Part shown: positions 16,060 through 24,304 of the stretch, piece after piece
Numbering within the stretch: position 1 is the first letter of the stretch
Layout of the letters: each line of letters starts with the position of its first letter
Source of the DNA: Lachnospiraceae bacterium
Lineage (GTDB): Bacteria; Bacillota; Clostridia; Lachnospirales; Anaerotignaceae
Reading direction: 5' to 3'
Length of the DNA: 33,813 bases
NCBI GenBank assembly: GCA_028695945.1
Contig: JAQVIB010000002.1
Location: forward strand, 1-33,813
Notes under the pieces: model-generated
Told to the model about the DNA's origin: nothing
What the model saw: only the letters and a program-made list of their open reading frames with translations
Database searches by the model: none
Position numbers and translations under genes: made by a program

Positions 16060-16129
16060 ATATTGTGCATTTAAAAATAGCTGTGCTGGTAATATATAAT
16101 ATTGTAATACCACAGCCATATAGTTTTGT

Positions 16130-16203
16130 GTTTCCGTAGCTCAGCAGGATAGAGCACTCGCCTCCTAAGCGAGGGGTCGTGCGTTCGAATCGCATCGGGA
16201 ACA
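16130..16203 (+). tRNA. tRNA-Arg (anticodon CCT)
   Basis: Cloverleaf with acceptor GTTTCCG/CGGGAAC (one G-T pair), D arm, anticodon stem CTCGC/GCGAG with loop CTCCTAA giving CCT, and T arm GTGCG-TTCGAAT-CGCAT. CCA is not encoded. It reads AGG. Confidence 0.96.
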
Positions 16204-16206
16204 TAC

Positions 16207-16245
16207 AAAAAACCGCAATCCTATTACAGGATATGCGGTTTTTTT
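16207..16245 (+). terminator. Terminator of tRNA-Arg
   Basis: AACCGCA and ATCCT pair with AGGAT and TGCGGTT around one bulged A, followed by seven T, four bases after the tRNA. Confidence 0.9.
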
Positions 16246-16305
16246 AATTGCCTTTATTAATTTACTTTAAATATAGTTAAAAGTATCGTTAATAAAAGAA
16301 AAAAA

Positions 16306-16334
16306 TTGCATACATCCGCTAAATATATTACAAT
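16306..16334 (+). promoter_or_regulatory. Promoter of the hybrid histidine kinase gene
   Basis: TTGCAT (16306-16311), 17-base spacer and TACAAT (16329-16334), 64 bases before the start codon. Confidence 0.65.
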
Positions 16335-16397
16335 TGTATTATTATGTAAAAATATTCATTATTATCATCTTATTCCCATTATACTAGGAGGTTTTTT

Positions 16398-19300
16398 ATG
16401 AAAAAAATGTCCCGTTTAATAACCCTTTTTCTGGTTTTCATATTTACATTTTCAAGCCTTACGCCAGCTTTTGCCGATAAACGTGAAACCACATTGCGTG
16501 TTGGGTATATAGACATTGAGGGTTTTATTTCTGAACAAGAAGAAGGAAAATATAAAGGGTATGGTGTTGATTATTTAAAAGAAATATCCAAATACACAGG
16601 ATGGAAATATGAATACATTTTTGACACTTGGGAAAACAGCCTTGAAAACCTTAAAAAAGGTAAAATTGACCTAGTGTGCATGGCTCAGTATACTGATGAA
16701 CGAGATAGATATTTTGATTATTCAAAATATCCTATTGGAATTGAAAGCACCATTCTTTATACACTTCTGGATAACGACAATATGTACTATAACGATTTTT
16801 CCTCCTTTGATGGAATGACAGTTGCTGTTTTAGACGAAAGTTTTCAGAATACAGCCTTTGACACTTATGCCCAAAACAACGGCTTTACATATAAAACTAA
16901 AGGCTATAGTGAATATAGTAAAATGTTAGCGGCTCTTAAAAAAGGTGATGTTGATGCTATTGCCACTGGCAGTCTTGCACTTCACAAAGACTTGAAAACC
17001 CTTTGCAAATTTGGCTCTGACCCATTTTATATTATTACAAACAACGGAAATACTGCTGTGCTAAGTGAAGTTAACAACGCCCTTGATAACATAAAGAGTC
17101 TTAATCCATATTTTGAAAGTGACCTATATGCAAAATACTACAGCACCAGTGCCTCTACCACAAAACCCCTTTTAACCCGTAAAGAAGCTGAATTTATTAA
17201 AAGCCAACCTGTAATTACAGTGGGAAATATAAAAGACTGTGCCCCTGTTTCATACTATAATCCTGAAACACAGGAATTTTCAGGTATAACCATAGATATT
17301 TTAAACCTAATATCCGATGAAACGGGTATTAAATTTGAATATAAACCTATTCCCGATAATGTGTGTCCATCTCAATACCTTGAAAGCAACGATGTTGATT
17401 TAGTTGCTGGAGTATTCTATGGTGAAGATTTAGAAGATGGTAAAAAACTAATACTAACACAGCCCTTTTTAACAAGTTCTCTTGCCATGGTTGGCAAAGT
17501 GAATAAATCTTTTAACCCAAGTGGTAAACTCACTATGGCAATACCCAAGTCTTTCAGTTTGGCAAAGAGCTACATAAAAAGCATTTATCCAAACTTTACT
17601 ATTATAACCAAACCTTCAAATGACCAATGCCTTGAGGCTGTTTTAAACGGAAATGCAGATGTTATGCTCCAAAATTCATACTACATAAGCCATAAACTTC
17701 AAAATCCTAAATATGATAGTTTATCGGTTATGCCTGCATACTATGCACAGGAGAGCCTTTGTATTGCCTCACTTAGCAACACAAATAATGAAATGCTAAT
17801 ATCCATAATTTCAAAAACAATTGAAGTTTTAGATGATGATGAAATTAATAAGATAGTTGTAAATAACAACTTTGCAGACCCATATAGACTTTCGTTCAAT
17901 GATTTTTTCATAAAATACAAGGTTCTTATTTTAACAACTTCAACTCTTGTTATAGTTTGCGTTTGGCTTTTACTAATAGTAGCAATGCTTAAACAAAAAC
18001 ACAACAATGAGTTACTTAAAAAAAATGAGCAACTTACCCAAGCCATAGAACAAGCAGAACATGCAAGCCATGCAAAATCCGACTTTTTGTCTAGAATGAG
18101 TCACGAAATACGAACACCTATGAATGCAATTATAGGGCTTACTACTCTTGCGGAAAAGTATATTTCTGATGAAAAAAGAACATTGGAGTATTTAAATAAA
18201 ATTTCATTTTCATCTAAAATGCTTCTAAATATTATTAATGATGTTCTTGATATGTCTGCAATTGAAAGTGAAAAGCTTAAAATAGCCAACGAACCATTTG
18301 ATTTAAAACAACTTTTAAATTCTATTTCTGCAATGTTTTACAGCCAATGCAAACAAAAAAATATTGACTTTGAACTTCTTCCTAATGATATTACATTTGA
18401 AACTGTTTGCGGAGACCAGCTTAGGCTTAATCAGATTTTAATTAATTTATTAAGTAATGCAGTTAAATTTACAGACGCTTGCGGTAAAATAACTTTCACT
18501 GCAACACAAATTAAAACCCAAAATGAACATGTTTTTATGAAGTTTGTTGTAAAAGATACTGGGTGTGGAATAAGCCAAGAATTCCTAGATCGTATATTTA
18601 AGCCATTCGAGCAAAACGATGCCACAACTGCACAAAAATATGGCGGAAGCGGACTTGGTTTATCCATTGTCAAAAACCTTACAGAACTTATGAGTGGTAA
18701 AATATCTGTTGAAAGTAACCTTGGCAAAGGTTCTGTGTTCACCGTTGAACTTCCATTTGGTATCCCAGAATCTATTGTATCTTTTTCAGAACATTCATTT
18801 AGTAACCTGAATGCAATAATTGTTGATGATGACTTAGATACATGCCAGTACGTCTCCTCTATACTTGATAGAATTGGATTGCGTAACAACTATGTTACAT
18901 CTGGATTTACTGCCATTGAAACAATTAAAGAAAGCCATGACAGTGGCAATGATTACAATATTTCTATTATAGACTGGAGAATGCCAGATATTGACGGAAT
19001 GGAGAGAACAAAGCGTATACGTAAGCTTTTTGGCAAAATTACAATCATCATTATTGCATCCGCTTACGATTTAAACGAAATTGAGGACGAAGCCAAAGCC
19101 GCAGGTGCAGACATGCTTGTTTCAAAGCCTTTGTTCCAAAGCTCACTTTTTAATACCCTTGTAAACATTGTTGGCGGAAAGTATAGTAAAAAAGATACAA
19201 CGGAAATTAGTTATAACTTTAATGGTAAAAAAATATTGCTTGCAGAAGACAATGCCCTTAACCGTGAAATAGCCATTGAACTTCTTTCAATGGTTGGCAT

Positions 19301-19598
19301 TGTGGCAGATTCCGCCGAAAACGGGAAAGAAGCAGTTGAAAAATTTGAATCTTCTGCTGTTGGCACATATTCTGCAATATTAATGGATGTTCAAATGCCA
19401 ATTATGGACGGTCTCGAAGCAACCCGTCTAATAAGAAAACTTAATCATAATCAAGCAACCTCGATACCTATTATTGCAATGACGGCAAATGCGTTTACTG
19501 AAGATATAACTGCCGCCATTTCTGCGGGTATGAATGAACACATTGCCAAACCAATAGATACTCAGGTACTTTTTTCGGTACTAAATAAATATATTTAA
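16398..19598 (+). CDS. Hybrid sensor histidine kinase with two solute-binding sensor domains and two receivers
   Basis: This 1066-residue protein couples solute sensing outside the membrane to a phosphorelay. Domain order: signal peptide (1-26), SBP_bac_3-like domain 1 (~31-250), domain 2 (~268-500, starting ITVGNIKDCAPVSYY), one transmembrane helix (~511-535), a short coiled coil, HisKA with phospho-acceptor His569 in SHEIRTPMNA, HATPase with LINLLSNAVKFT, DTGCGIS and GGSGLGLSI boxes, receiver 1 with Asp859 (IIDWRMPDIDG) and receiver 2 with Asp997 (ILMDVQMPIMDG). Both receivers keep the acidic pair and the conserved Lys (SKP, AKP). There is no HPt domain, so phosphate would need a separate carrier. 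AGGAGG precedes the ATG. The ligand is probably an amino acid or small acid. No output regulator is adjacent. Confidence 0.93.
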   Translation: MKKMSRLITLFLVFIFTFSSLTPAFADKRETTLRVGYIDIEGFISEQEEGKYKGYGVDYLKEISKYTGWKYEYIFDTWENSLENLKKGKIDLVCMAQYTDERDRYFDYSKYPIGIESTILYTLLDNDNMYYNDFSSFDGMTVAVLDESFQNTAFDTYAQNNGFTYKTKGYSEYSKMLAALKKGDVDAIATGSLALHKDLKTLCKFGSDPFYIITNNGNTAVLSEVNNALDNIKSLNPYFESDLYAKYYSTSASTTKPLLTRKEAEFIKSQPVITVGNIKDCAPVSYYNPETQEFSGITIDILNLISDETGIKFEYKPIPDNVCPSQYLESNDVDLVAGVFYGEDLEDGKKLILTQPFLTSSLAMVGKVNKSFNPSGKLTMAIPKSFSLAKSYIKSIYPNFTIITKPSNDQCLEAVLNGNADVMLQNSYYISHKLQNPKYDSLSVMPAYYAQESLCIASLSNTNNEMLISIISKTIEVLDDDEINKIVVNNNFADPYRLSFNDFFIKYKVLILTTSTLVIVCVWLLLIVAMLKQKHNNELLKKNEQLTQAIEQAEHASHAKSDFLSRMSHEIRTPMNAIIGLTTLAEKYISDEKRTLEYLNKISFSSKMLLNIINDVLDMSAIESEKLKIANEPFDLKQLLNSISAMFYSQCKQKNIDFELLPNDITFETVCGDQLRLNQILINLLSNAVKFTDACGKITFTATQIKTQNEHVFMKFVVKDTGCGISQEFLDRIFKPFEQNDATTAQKYGGSGLGLSIVKNLTELMSGKISVESNLGKGSVFTVELPFGIPESIVSFSEHSFSNLNAIIVDDDLDTCQYVSSILDRIGLRNNYVTSGFTAIETIKESHDSGNDYNISIIDWRMPDIDGMERTKRIRKLFGKITIIIIASAYDLNEIEDEAKAAGADMLVSKPLFQSSLFNTLVNIVGGKYSKKDTTEISYNFNGKKILLAEDNALNREIAIELLSMVGIVADSAENGKEAVEKFESSAVGTYSAILMDVQMPIMDGLEATRLIRKLNHNQATSIPIIAMTANAFTEDITAAISAGMNEHIAKPIDTQVLFSVLNKYI

Positions 19599-19637
19599 AA
19601 TATATATTAAACATATCCAGAAAGAGATGATAACAAC

Positions 19638-20621
19638 ATGAAACCAAAAGTATTAGTAACCCAGTGGATACCTGACGCAGTAAATGATGCCTTCAAAAAC
19701 GAATTGGATTTGGTTTATCCCAGCAAAGAAAAAACATCATATTCCTATAGCAAAGTTGTTAAAATTATAGGGGAATTTGATGCACTACTCACTATTTTTA
19801 ATAAAGCTGATAAAGCAATAATTAATGCTGGTGTAAACCTAAAAGCCATTGCAAACCTTGGGGTTGGATACGACTCCATAGAAGTTGAATATGCCACAAC
19901 GAAAAATATAGCCGTTATAAACTCACCCACAAGCGTAACAGAATCAACAGCAGAACTTGCCATAGGGCTTATTATGGCATCTATGCGTAATATAGTAGCC
20001 TATGACAAAAGTATGCGAAAAGGTGAATGGACAAGTACCGCCTTTGAAGATAAGGCAGTTGAAGTGTTTGGTCATACCCTTGGAATTGCAGGCTTTGGGC
20101 GTATTGGAAAATCCGTTTGTAAAAAAGCACAGGTTTTGGGTATGAAGGTTGCCTACTACGACCCCTTTCCTTTAAACCCAGATGATGAAAAGGAAATGAA
20201 TGTTGAGTTTATGCCCCTAGAAAAACTGTTTGCCCAGTGCGATTGTGTTTCATTGCATATGCCGTATACCTCAGAAAATCACCATTTGGTGGATGAAAGA
20301 CTTTTGTCCACAATGAAAAAAGGAAGCTTCCTTATTAACGTAGCACGTGGTCCAATTGTTAAAGAAAGTGCCTTGGTAGAAGCACTTAACAACGGAACCC
20401 TTAAAGGTTCGGCATTAGATGTTTATGAATTTGAACCAAAAATTAGTAAAGAACTTTTGGCTTGTGAAAACGTAGTGCTTAATCCTCATGTAGGTACACA
20501 AACAATGCAAGTTAGAATAAATATGTGCAATGAATCTTTAAACGGCGTTTTACAGGCACTTAAAGGCGAAACGCCATATAACCTTGTTAATAAAGATATA
20601 AACATGAAAAGTAGGTTTTAA
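19638..20621 (+). CDS. D-isomer specific 2-hydroxyacid dehydrogenase
   Basis: This 327-residue cytoplasmic oxidoreductase belongs to the NAD-dependent D-2-hydroxyacid dehydrogenase family (SerA, glyoxylate/hydroxypyruvate reductase, D-lactate types). The NAD loop GFGRIG is at 152-157 with the aspartate of YYDP ending the next strand, favouring NAD over NADP. The catalytic triad is Arg237 (NVARGP), Glu266 (before Pro in DVYEFEP) and His284 (NPHVGT). The N-terminal substrate domain has NLGVGYDSIEVEYA. No ACT domain, so it is not regulated SerA. It lies 40 bases after the kinase gene with AGAGATGA upstream, and may share its transcript. Substrate unknown. Confidence 0.92.
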   Translation: MKPKVLVTQWIPDAVNDAFKNELDLVYPSKEKTSYSYSKVVKIIGEFDALLTIFNKADKAIINAGVNLKAIANLGVGYDSIEVEYATTKNIAVINSPTSVTESTAELAIGLIMASMRNIVAYDKSMRKGEWTSTAFEDKAVEVFGHTLGIAGFGRIGKSVCKKAQVLGMKVAYYDPFPLNPDDEKEMNVEFMPLEKLFAQCDCVSLHMPYTSENHHLVDERLLSTMKKGSFLINVARGPIVKESALVEALNNGTLKGSALDVYEFEPKISKELLACENVVLNPHVGTQTMQVRINMCNESLNGVLQALKGETPYNLVNKDINMKSRF

Positions 20622-20623
20622 TT

Positions 20624-21334
20624 ATGGCTATGTGGAATCCTTGGCGAGGTTGCCATAAATGTAGCGAAGGCTGTAAATTTTGTTATATTCACAAAGGCGA
20701 CCATAAGCGTAATATCGATACAAACAATATAGTAAAGACAGATAAATTTTTTGCACCTATTGAGAAAAATAAAAAAGATGAATACAAGATGAAAGCTGGA
20801 CAAGTGGTTTATCTTTGCTTTTCTTCTGATTTTCTACTTGCTGACGCAGACATTTGGAGAGCCGATTGTTGGCGAATGATGAAAGAACGTTCAGACTTGC
20901 ATTTTATATTTTTAACTAAGCGTATAGAGCGGTTTATGAACTGTATTCCTGATAATTGGGAAGATGGATATGAAAATGTAACAGTGGGCTGTACAATAGA
21001 AAATCAGAATATGGCAGATTTAAGATTATCAATTTTCTCTAAACTACCAATAAAACATAAAAACGTTATTTGCCAACCACTTATAGGCTCGGTTAACATA
21101 GAAAAGTATCTTGATGATGTAGAACTTGTAGTAGTTGGTGGTGAATCCGATTATAATGCACGTCCTTTGAACTACGACTGGGTTCTGTCCCTTAGACAAC
21201 AGTGCATAAATACAAATACTAATTTTCAATTTAGACAATGTGGCACGCATTTCATAAAAGACGGAAAAAACTATACGATTAATGTAAGACAGCTTTGCAG
21301 TCAAGCAAAAAAAGCAGGAATAGACTTTAAGTAA
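20624..21334 (+). CDS. DUF5131 (phage Gp37/Gp68-type) radical-SAM-like protein
   Basis: The 236-residue protein matches the DUF5131/Gp37-Gp68 family. Its N-terminus WNPWRGCHKCSEGCKFCY contains Cys13-x3-Cys17-x2-Cys20, the spacing of a radical SAM 4Fe-4S site, with an extra Cys10. Other family-like pieces are QVVYLCFSSDFLLADADIW, FIFLTKRIERF, NVTVGCTIENQ and VVVGGESDYNARPLNYDWV, then QFRQCGTHF near the end. The reaction is not known. It starts two bases after the dehydrogenase stop (TAATTATG), so the two are probably translated together. Members are often in phages, but no phage gene is nearby. Confidence 0.85.
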   Translation: MAMWNPWRGCHKCSEGCKFCYIHKGDHKRNIDTNNIVKTDKFFAPIEKNKKDEYKMKAGQVVYLCFSSDFLLADADIWRADCWRMMKERSDLHFIFLTKRIERFMNCIPDNWEDGYENVTVGCTIENQNMADLRLSIFSKLPIKHKNVICQPLIGSVNIEKYLDDVELVVVGGESDYNARPLNYDWVLSLRQQCINTNTNFQFRQCGTHFIKDGKNYTINVRQLCSQAKKAGIDFK

Positions 21335-21354
21335 AATTACCATTAAATAAAAAA

Positions 21355-21383
21355 TAGCGTAGCAGTTAAAAACTACTACGCTA
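21355..21383 (-). terminator. Terminator of the small anchored protein gene
   Basis: TAGCGTAG and AGTT pair with AACT and CTACGCTA around a 3-base loop. On the minus strand the stem is followed by a T-rich run (complement of the A run at 21345-21354), so it can end leftward transcription from 21869; on the plus strand no T run follows. Confidence 0.7.
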
Positions 21384-21392
21384 AGACTGAAT

Positions 21393-21459
21393 ACAAACCA
21401 TGGGCGTTGCCCAAACCCACTCGCTTTTTAAAAAAAGCGAGACAAAAAACTTTTATTAA
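21393..21459 (-). repeat. Dispersed two-hairpin intergenic repeat, copy 2
   Basis: The reverse complement matches 2822-2887. Hairpin 1 is CTCGC-T/A-rich-GCGAG and hairpin 2 is TGGGC-AAC-GCCCA. The stop codon of the leftward gene (21456-21458) falls within its first bases, so the element abuts the gene and follows it in the transcript. Confidence 0.88.
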
Positions 21460-21869
21460 AATACATCCTTGTGTTGATGTTTTGAACCAAATATTCTTTC
21501 ATCTAAATCGCAGTCTATCTCTTTGTTTTTACCAATTTTACTAAAAACCCCTTGCCCACCCTTACCCTTTTCACGGGTAAGATAGTCGTCCTTTTCTTTG
21601 CCCATACCAAAACTGTTGTTTAAATGTGTTGGCTTCGGCAACCTTGTTGCTGCTGTTTGCTGTACCTTTGGTTTCACAGGTGCAGATGTTCTTTGTGTTG
21701 TATTGGGTGTTGTATTAACTGTGGTTCTTGCCCTTTGGTAAGATTGTCCAGGACTTCCGGCCGCATTTTTTTGATTCAAATAATCTCCATATGTGGGCAT
21801 CTTTGCTTTACCAACAAAATAGTAAATCAGACCGTATACAAGTACGGTTATCAATATTCCGATTCTCAT
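21456..21869 (-). CDS. Small N-terminally anchored protein of unknown function
   Basis: No family recognised. The 137-residue protein begins with one membrane helix (residues 2-18, IGILITVLVYGLIYYFV), then a low-complexity Thr/Pro/Gln/Ser-rich stretch (~40-80) and a charged C-terminal part with KEKDDYLTREKGKGGQGVFSKIG. The topology suggests a membrane-tethered disordered tail; side of the membrane is unclear. AGGAGGG precedes the ATG at good distance. Its 3' end runs straight into the dispersed repeat. Confidence 0.75.
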   Translation of the reverse strand: MRIGILITVLVYGLIYYFVGKAKMPTYGDYLNQKNAAGSPGQSYQRARTTVNTTPNTTQRTSAPVKPKVQQTAATRLPKPTHLNNSFGMGKEKDDYLTREKGKGGQGVFSKIGKNKEIDCDLDERIFGSKHQHKDVF

Positions 21870-21918
21870 ATCAACCCTCCTAAAAACTTCTACTCTTCCA
21901 TATATTCTACACCATATC

Positions 21919-21948
21919 TTGCAAAAAGTCTATTGTACCTATTAGAAT
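21919..21948 (+). promoter_or_regulatory. Candidate promoter of the DUF896 gene
   Basis: TTGCAA (21919-21924), 18-base spacer and TAGAAT (21943-21948), about 55 bases before the start codon. Confidence 0.5.
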
Positions 21949-22003
21949 TTTGTGCTAACATATAGTGATTAATTAAACTATTTTTCCAAAGGAGCAACTT
22001 TAT

Positions 22004-22222
22004 ATGAATGAAAATGAAGAAACCGCAAGACTTTTGCGTATAAACGAGCTTGCTCGCAAAGCAAAAACAGAAGGCTTAACTGCCGAAGAACTTGCTGAAA
22101 GAGATATTTTAAGAAAAGAATACCTTTTAGCTTTTAGGTCAAACATGATGGCAACCATGGAAAAAATTACTATTGTAGAAGAGGATGGAAGCCATACACC
22201 TGTGGTACGAAAAAATAAATAA
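22004..22222 (+). CDS. DUF896 (YnzC) family small protein
   Basis: This 72-residue protein matches DUF896/YnzC, a short two-helix family widespread in Firmicutes. The signature is RINELARKAKTEGLTAEELAERDILRKEYL in its first half, given here as continuous family core around residues 12-41, then FRSNMMATMEKITIVEEDG. Function is not firmly known; the B. subtilis relatives are linked to the SOS/cell-division locus. AAAGGAG precedes the ATG. It stands alone, convergent with the ABC-F gene, with a shared hairpin between them. Confidence 0.92.
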   Translation: MNENEETARLLRINELARKAKTEGLTAEELAERDILRKEYLLAFRSNMMATMEKITIVEEDGSHTPVVRKNK

Positions 22223-22259
22223 TATGAAGTTCTTGAGGTTTTTCTCAAGAACTTCATAT
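22222..22259. terminator. Shared terminator between convergent DUF896 and ABC-F genes
   Basis: A perfect 15-16 bp stem (ATATGAAGTTCTTGAG with its complement, six-base loop) starts at the DUF896 stop codon and ends just before the ABC-F stop. T runs are weak on both sides. Confidence 0.7.
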
Positions 22260-22263
22260 ATTT

Positions 22264-24183
22264 CTACTCCTCGTGGCTATTTTCCCACTCTAGCATTAAT
22301 TCTTCTATACGTTCCTCAAGTTTTGTTTTTTCTTCATATAGCTGTTGTGCCTTGTAGGCATCTGTTGCCACCTCTGGCAATGCAAGCTGTTGGTCAAGAT
22401 TTGCTATTTTTTCTTCCGCTTCTTCTATCTCTTTCTCAATCTTTGCTATCTTGTTTTTAACTTTCCGCTCTTTTGCCTGCTGTTCTTTCTGTGTCTGCCA
22501 ATCCTGCTTTGTTGCAGACGTTGTTTCTATTTTTATTTCTGTGCTTTTACTTCCAAATAACTGCTCTTCACGCTCTTTCAAAGTTTTCTTTTCAATGTAG
22601 TAATCATAATTACCAAGGTATTGATTCATTCCATTTTCCGTAAGTTCTAAAACCTTTTGAGCAGTTCTGTTAATGAAATATCTGTCGTGGGATATATAAA
22701 CAACAGTTCCCTCGTACCTGTTTATGGCGTCTTCAAGTATTTCTTTGCTGAACATATCTAAATGGTTTGTAGGCTCGTCCAGCATTAAAAGGTTTGCTTT
22801 ACTTAGCATTATTTTTGCAAGCATAACTCTTCCTTTTTCCCCTCCGCTAAGGGCATTTATTGGTTTAAATACATCATCACCTTCAAATACAAAAGCTGCT
22901 AAAACATTACGTATTTCACCATTTGTAAGGGTTGGATATGTATCTGCTATTTCTTGAAAAATAGTTTTGGTTTCATCAAAATTCTGTTGTTCCTGGTCAT
23001 AGTACCCAATGTTAACGTTTGCACCTAGCTTAATTCTTCCACTGTCACTTACCTCTTTGCCCAAAAGCATTTTAAACAGTGTGCTTTTGCCAATTCCGTT
23101 AGGGCCAATAATTGCAACCTTTTCCTCACGCTTTATGTCCATGCTTACTCCACCAAAAAGATGCCTGTCGGGAAAACTTTTACTTAAATCTTCAGCAAAA
23201 AGTACATCATTACCACTTACAATTCGTGGTGCAAGGGTAAGACGCATTTTGTCTGGCAAATTATCTGGTTTGTCAACCCTTTCAATTTTCTCCAATTGCT
23301 TTTCACGGCTTTCCGCACGTTTTATAGACTTTTCTCTGTTAAATGAACGCAGTGTTTTTATTACATCTTCTTGGTGTTTTATCTCCTTTTGTTGGTCGTT
23401 AAAGGTTTTAAGCTGAATTTCTCTGTTTACGGCCTTTTGTGTTGCATAAAACGAATAATTACCCTCATAAACGTATGTCTTTTTATTCTCAATCTCTATG
23501 GTTTTTGTTACTATTTTGTCCATAAAATATCGGTCGTGGCTTATTATTACCACTGCCCCTTGGTATCCACGCAAGAAATCCTCCAGCCAGCTTATGGAAT
23601 CAATATCCAAATGGTTTGTAGGCTCATCTAGGAGCAATAACTCTGGCTTTGCCAAAAGAAGCTTACCTAAATGCACCCTCGTTTTTTGCCCTCCGGAAAG
23701 CTGCCAAACAGGCTTTTCAAACTCTTCTTCACTAAATCCAAGCCCTTTCAACACGCCCTTAACACGGCTTTTATAACCATATCCATCTTTTTCTTCAAAA
23801 CTGTGTTGTAGCAAAGCGTATTCTTCCATGTGCTTTGCCAATGCTTCACCACTAAGACCTGCCATGTCCTGTTCCATTTTTCTTAGGTTCTCTTCCGCCT
23901 TTATTACCTCTGAAAAAACTGAAAGTGCCTCTTCAAAAATTGTCTTTTCACCTTCTACCACAGCATTTTGCTTAAGATACCCTATTTCTACACCTTTTTT
24001 AATAAAAATTTCACCGCTGTCGTGGCTTAATTCACTTGTAATTATTTTAAAAAGAGTGGTTTTACCTGCACCGTTAACCCCAACAATTGCAACTTTTTCT
24101 TTATCTTCAAGGTTAAAAGTAATTTTTTCCAGTATTGTGTCCACTCCATATGCCTTGGCTATATCTTTACATGCTAAAATCAT
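22264..24183 (-). CDS. ABC-F family ATPase (YdiF-like)
   Basis: This 639-residue soluble protein has two ATPase halves in one chain and no membrane domain, the mark of ABC-F proteins that act on ribosomes. Half 1: Walker A GVNGAGKTT near residue 36, signature LSGGQKTRVHLGK, Walker B LLLLDEPTNHLD. Half 2: Walker A GPNGIGKST, signature LSGGEKGRVMLAK, Walker B LLMLDEPTNHLD. The linker between them is helical and basic (SFNREKSIKRAESREKQLEK), the part that reaches the P-site tRNA in the family. A C-terminal coiled coil (~570-639) places it with YdiF/Uup rather than EttA. Whether it aids translation or gives antibiotic protection cannot be decided. GGAGG precedes the ATG. Confidence 0.93.
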   Translation of the reverse strand: MILACKDIAKAYGVDTILEKITFNLEDKEKVAIVGVNGAGKTTLFKIITSELSHDSGEIFIKKGVEIGYLKQNAVVEGEKTIFEEALSVFSEVIKAEENLRKMEQDMAGLSGEALAKHMEEYALLQHSFEEKDGYGYKSRVKGVLKGLGFSEEEFEKPVWQLSGGQKTRVHLGKLLLAKPELLLLDEPTNHLDIDSISWLEDFLRGYQGAVVIISHDRYFMDKIVTKTIEIENKKTYVYEGNYSFYATQKAVNREIQLKTFNDQQKEIKHQEDVIKTLRSFNREKSIKRAESREKQLEKIERVDKPDNLPDKMRLTLAPRIVSGNDVLFAEDLSKSFPDRHLFGGVSMDIKREEKVAIIGPNGIGKSTLFKMLLGKEVSDSGRIKLGANVNIGYYDQEQQNFDETKTIFQEIADTYPTLTNGEIRNVLAAFVFEGDDVFKPINALSGGEKGRVMLAKIMLSKANLLMLDEPTNHLDMFSKEILEDAINRYEGTVVYISHDRYFINRTAQKVLELTENGMNQYLGNYDYYIEKKTLKEREEQLFGSKSTEIKIETTSATKQDWQTQKEQQAKERKVKNKIAKIEKEIEEAEEKIANLDQQLALPEVATDAYKAQQLYEEKTKLEERIEELMLEWENSHEE

Positions 24184-24248
24184 TTCAAGAAACCTCCTTC
24201 AATCCACTAAAGTATATCAGAAATCAACAACAAATAAAAGACAAAACA

Positions 24249-24278
24249 TTGACAATAAATTGATTAAGGTGGTATACT
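24249..24278 (+). promoter_or_regulatory. Promoter of rex
   Basis: TTGACA (24249-24254), 18-base spacer and TATACT (24273-24278), giving a start near 24285, short of the rex ATG at 24305. No clear Rex palindrome (TTGTTAA-type) is seen in it. Confidence 0.8.
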
Positions 24279-24304
24279 CTATGTTATTAAGGGGTGGTTT
24301 TGAA

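Noticed and set aside
16041-16066. ACAATAT/ATATTGT inverted repeat in the tRNA-Arg promoter as a second copy of the 6450 operator
   Set aside because: Half-sites are similar but the spacing differs (12 versus 6 bases), and such A/T-rich arms are frequent here.
23828-24304. Long upstream extension of the rex frame
   Set aside because: It runs antisense to the ABC-F gene and lies mostly before the rex promoter; AAGGGG marks the ATG at 24305.
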